6,573 nt of DNA, taken from positions 1-6,573 of the forward strand of contig DHHB01000027.1 of the NCBI GenBank assembly GCA_002403075.1. Direction: 5' to 3'. A program made the translations under genes and the position numbers. Each line of letters begins with the position of its first letter. Position 1 is the first letter of the stretch. Of this stretch, positions 5,198 to 6,573 are shown piece by piece. Source of the DNA: a bacterium UBP1_UBA4783. Its GTDB lineage: Bacteria; Krumholzibacteriota; Krumholzibacteriia; Krumholzibacteriales; Krumholzibacteriaceae. Under the pieces are notes generated by a model. It was not told the DNA's origin and made no database searches. It saw nothing but the letters and a program-made list of their open reading frames with translations.

Positions 5198-5590
5198 ATG
5201 AACGACAAGCAGAAAGCTCGCGTCGAGGACGAGATCATGGCGCTCGTGTCGGAGCTCCTCCTCAGACGAGTCAAGGATCCGCGCGTCGCCGGCGTTTCGC
5301 TCACGCACGTCGAGGCGTCGCGCGACTACTCGACGGCGAAGATCCTCTACAACGTGATCGGCGGCGCCCCGGACATCGAGGACGTGCAACGCGGGCTCGA
5401 GAGCTCGCGCCGGTACATCCGCTCCCAGATCGCCCGCCGGCTCCGGCTGCGGGTCGTTCCCGAGCTCATTTTCCGCTACGACCGCTCCCTCGACCGCGCG
5501 ATGAAGATCGAGGAGCTGATCGAGCGGATCCACCGGGAGGACGGGGAAGGCGCGGAGCGGCCGAACGGCGAGGACGGCGCGGATGAGTGA
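5198..5590 (+). CDS. rbfA: 30S ribosome-binding factor RbfA
   Basis: The product has 130 residues, a normal length. RbfA binds the immature 30S subunit near the 5' end of 16S rRNA and helps its late maturation. It is a single KH-like domain; seen here are the N-terminal helix with V-E-D-E-I (9-13), the signature R-V-K-D-P-R-V (24-30), S-L-T-H-V-E-A-S-R-D (34-43), Y-I-R-S-Q-I-A-R-R-L-R-L-R (73-85), V-P-E-L-I-F-R-Y-D (87-95) and the closing helix to about 111. The last 20 residues are a charged, probably disordered tail. The ATG at 5198 follows a modest AGGCGGG (5184-5190) and gives the standard N-terminus; the frame is open much further upstream, but only as an out-of-frame reading of ylxP and infB. 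The last 8 nt overlap the start of the DHH gene, suggesting translational coupling. Confidence 0.95.
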   Translation: MNDKQKARVEDEIMALVSELLLRRVKDPRVAGVSLTHVEASRDYSTAKILYNVIGGAPDIEDVQRGLESSRRYIRSQIARRLRLRVVPELIFRYDRSLDRAMKIEELIERIHREDGEGAERPNGEDGADE

Positions 5591-6573
5591 GGAGCGGTTC
5601 GGGCGCGAATTCGACGCCGTCGCCGCCCTCGCGGCGGAGCGCCGGCGCGTCCTCATCCTCGGGCACGTCGACCCGGACGGCGATTGCGTCGGATCGATGC
5701 TCGCTTTGGCGCAGTACCTCGTCGGGCTCGGCTCCGAGGTCGTCTGCTTCGCCCCGGGCGAAATGGCCGACGTCTACCGCGATCTTCCGCTCGCGCGGCT
5801 CTTCGCCGGGGAGGACCGGCTCGATTCCTTCGAACCCGATCTCGTGTTCGCCCTCGATTCTCCGACCGCCGCGCGCACGGCGAACCGGATCCGGCGCGGT
5901 CCCGGCGTTCCCGTCGTGAACATCGATCATCATCCGACGAACGAGCGATACGGAGACGTCAACGTGGTCGACGAATCGGCGAGCGCGGCGGCGATCCTCG
6001 TGTACCGGCTGCTCGCGCGCGTCGCCCCCGCGGCCCTCACCCCCGAGGCGGCCGGCTGCCTCTACGTCGGCGTGCTCATGGACACGGGAGGGTTCCGCTT
6101 CCGGAACACGAACGCCGAGGCCCTCGCGGCCGCCGCGCGCCTCGTCGAGCTCGGGGCGCGTCCGCACGAGCTCGCCCACGATTTTCTCTACGTGAAAAAG
6201 CTGAGCTCTCTCCGGCTTCTCTCGCTCTCGCTCGCCTCCCTCGAGGTGAGCGGCGGCGGGCGAATCGGTCTCATGCACGTCTCGCGGCGGATGCTCGAGG
6301 AGGCGGGGGGCATCATGAGCGATACGGAAGGGTTCGTCGACTACGCGGCTTCGATCGACGACGTCGAGCTCGCGGCGCTCCTGCGGGAGCTCGGGCCCGC
6401 GGAGGTGCGGGTGAGCCTGCGCTCGAGGAACGATTTCAACGTCGCCGCCCTCGCCGAGACGCACGGCGGAGGCGGGCACCGCAACGCGGCCGGGTTCACG
6501 ATGCGGACCGGTCTCGGCGAGGCGAGACGGATCGTTCTCCGTTCCCTCGAAGAGATGCTGGCCGGGCGGGGGC
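5583..6573 (+). CDS. nrnA: NrnA-like DHH/DHHA1 phosphoesterase (nanoRNase / pAp phosphatase), 3' end cut off
   Basis: 330 codons are visible with no stop before the window edge. Known NrnA proteins are about 315-330 residues, so only a short C-terminal piece is likely missing. The DHH domain shows motif I G-H-V-D-P-D-G-D-C-V-G-S (27-38), motif II Asp in A-L-D-S-P (90-94), motif III N-I-D-H-H-P-T-N (113-120) and motif IV L-M-D-T-G-G-F-R-F (165-173). These are the metal-binding Asp/His residues of the family, which uses Mn2+. The DHHA1 domain carries the substrate-binding G-G-G-G-H-R-N-A-A-G-F (295-305). Characterised relatives degrade 2-5-nt RNAs from the ends and can remove the 3' phosphate of pAp; which activity dominates here cannot be read from the sequence. 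The ATG at 5583 overlaps the rbfA stop by 8 nt, with GAGGA (5570-5574) 8 nt upstream. This gene commonly follows rbfA, often before truB. Confidence 0.93.
   Translation, partial: MSEERFGREFDAVAALAAERRRVLILGHVDPDGDCVGSMLALAQYLVGLGSEVVCFAPGEMADVYRDLPLARLFAGEDRLDSFEPDLVFALDSPTAARTANRIRRGPGVPVVNIDHHPTNERYGDVNVVDESASAAAILVYRLLARVAPAALTPEAAGCLYVGVLMDTGGFRFRNTNAEALAAAARLVELGARPHELAHDFLYVKKLSSLRLLSLSLASLEVSGGGRIGLMHVSRRMLEEAGGIMSDTEGFVDYAASIDDVELAALLRELGPAEVRVSLRSRNDFNVAALAETHGGGGHRNAAGFTMRTGLGEARRIVLRSLEEMLAGRG

Noticed and set aside
5466..6479. A 337-codon minus-strand open frame opposite rbfA and the DHH gene
   Set aside because: Antisense shadow of two well-supported genes, with no family motif.
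1..6573. tRNA or other structured RNA genes, CRISPR arrays, insertion sequences
   Set aside because: No cloverleaf-like sequence, spaced direct repeats, terminal inverted repeats or transposase motifs were seen; coding sequence fills nearly all of the window.

Overview
The window is a GC-rich stretch of a bacterial chromosome, with third codon positions mostly G or C. It carries the conserved transcription/translation-factor operon rimP-nusA-infB-ylxP-rbfA-(DHH phosphoesterase), all on the + strand. All six genes are recognisable from their protein motifs. The spacing is tight: 66 nt between rimP and nusA, 23 nt between nusA and infB, 18 nt between infB and ylxP, 23 nt between ylxP and rbfA, and an 8-nt overlap between rbfA and the DHH gene. 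Every junction except the last carries a purine-rich Shine-Dalgarno sequence of the GGGAG/GGAGG type or a weaker version. infB and ylxP start with GTG.

Layout. Bases 1-314 are the 3' end of an unrelated gene for a glutaminyl-cyclase-like M28-family zinc protein. Bases 315-453 are a non-coding control region with a GC-rich hairpin just after that gene's stop, a weak TATAT promoter-like element, and a textbook intrinsic terminator (8-bp stem plus U-tract, 402-433) whose U-tract ends about 20 nt before rimP. rimP follows (454-978), then a near-consensus sigma-70-type promoter (984-1012), then nusA, infB, ylxP (DUF503), rbfA and an NrnA-type DHH/DHHA1 phosphoesterase that runs off the right edge.

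How the genes work together. RimP and RbfA are 30S ribosome maturation factors, NusA is the transcription elongation/termination factor, and IF2 delivers initiator tRNA. The NrnA-like enzyme would degrade very short RNAs (and possibly pAp), and YlxP is a conserved protein of unclear role that travels with this operon. The gene order matches the classical operon, but there are no ylxR or ylxQ genes between nusA and infB, as in E. coli and unlike Bacillus. ylxP is present, as in Bacillus.

Organism. GC-rich coding, a bacterial-type IF2, an M28 glutaminyl cyclase next door and the infB-ylxP-rbfA-DHH order suggest an uncultured or poorly sampled bacterium, perhaps from the FCB or deltaproteobacterial-like lineages. 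The sequence alone does not fix the phylum.

The window is mostly ordinary housekeeping. The points most worth a second look are the terminator that seems to sit in the rimP leader combined with a separate strong promoter for nusA (a plausible attenuation/bypass circuit), and the extended charged regions of RimP, NusA (with a degenerate 10-residue tandem repeat) and IF2. I see no new defence, mobile or biosynthetic system.
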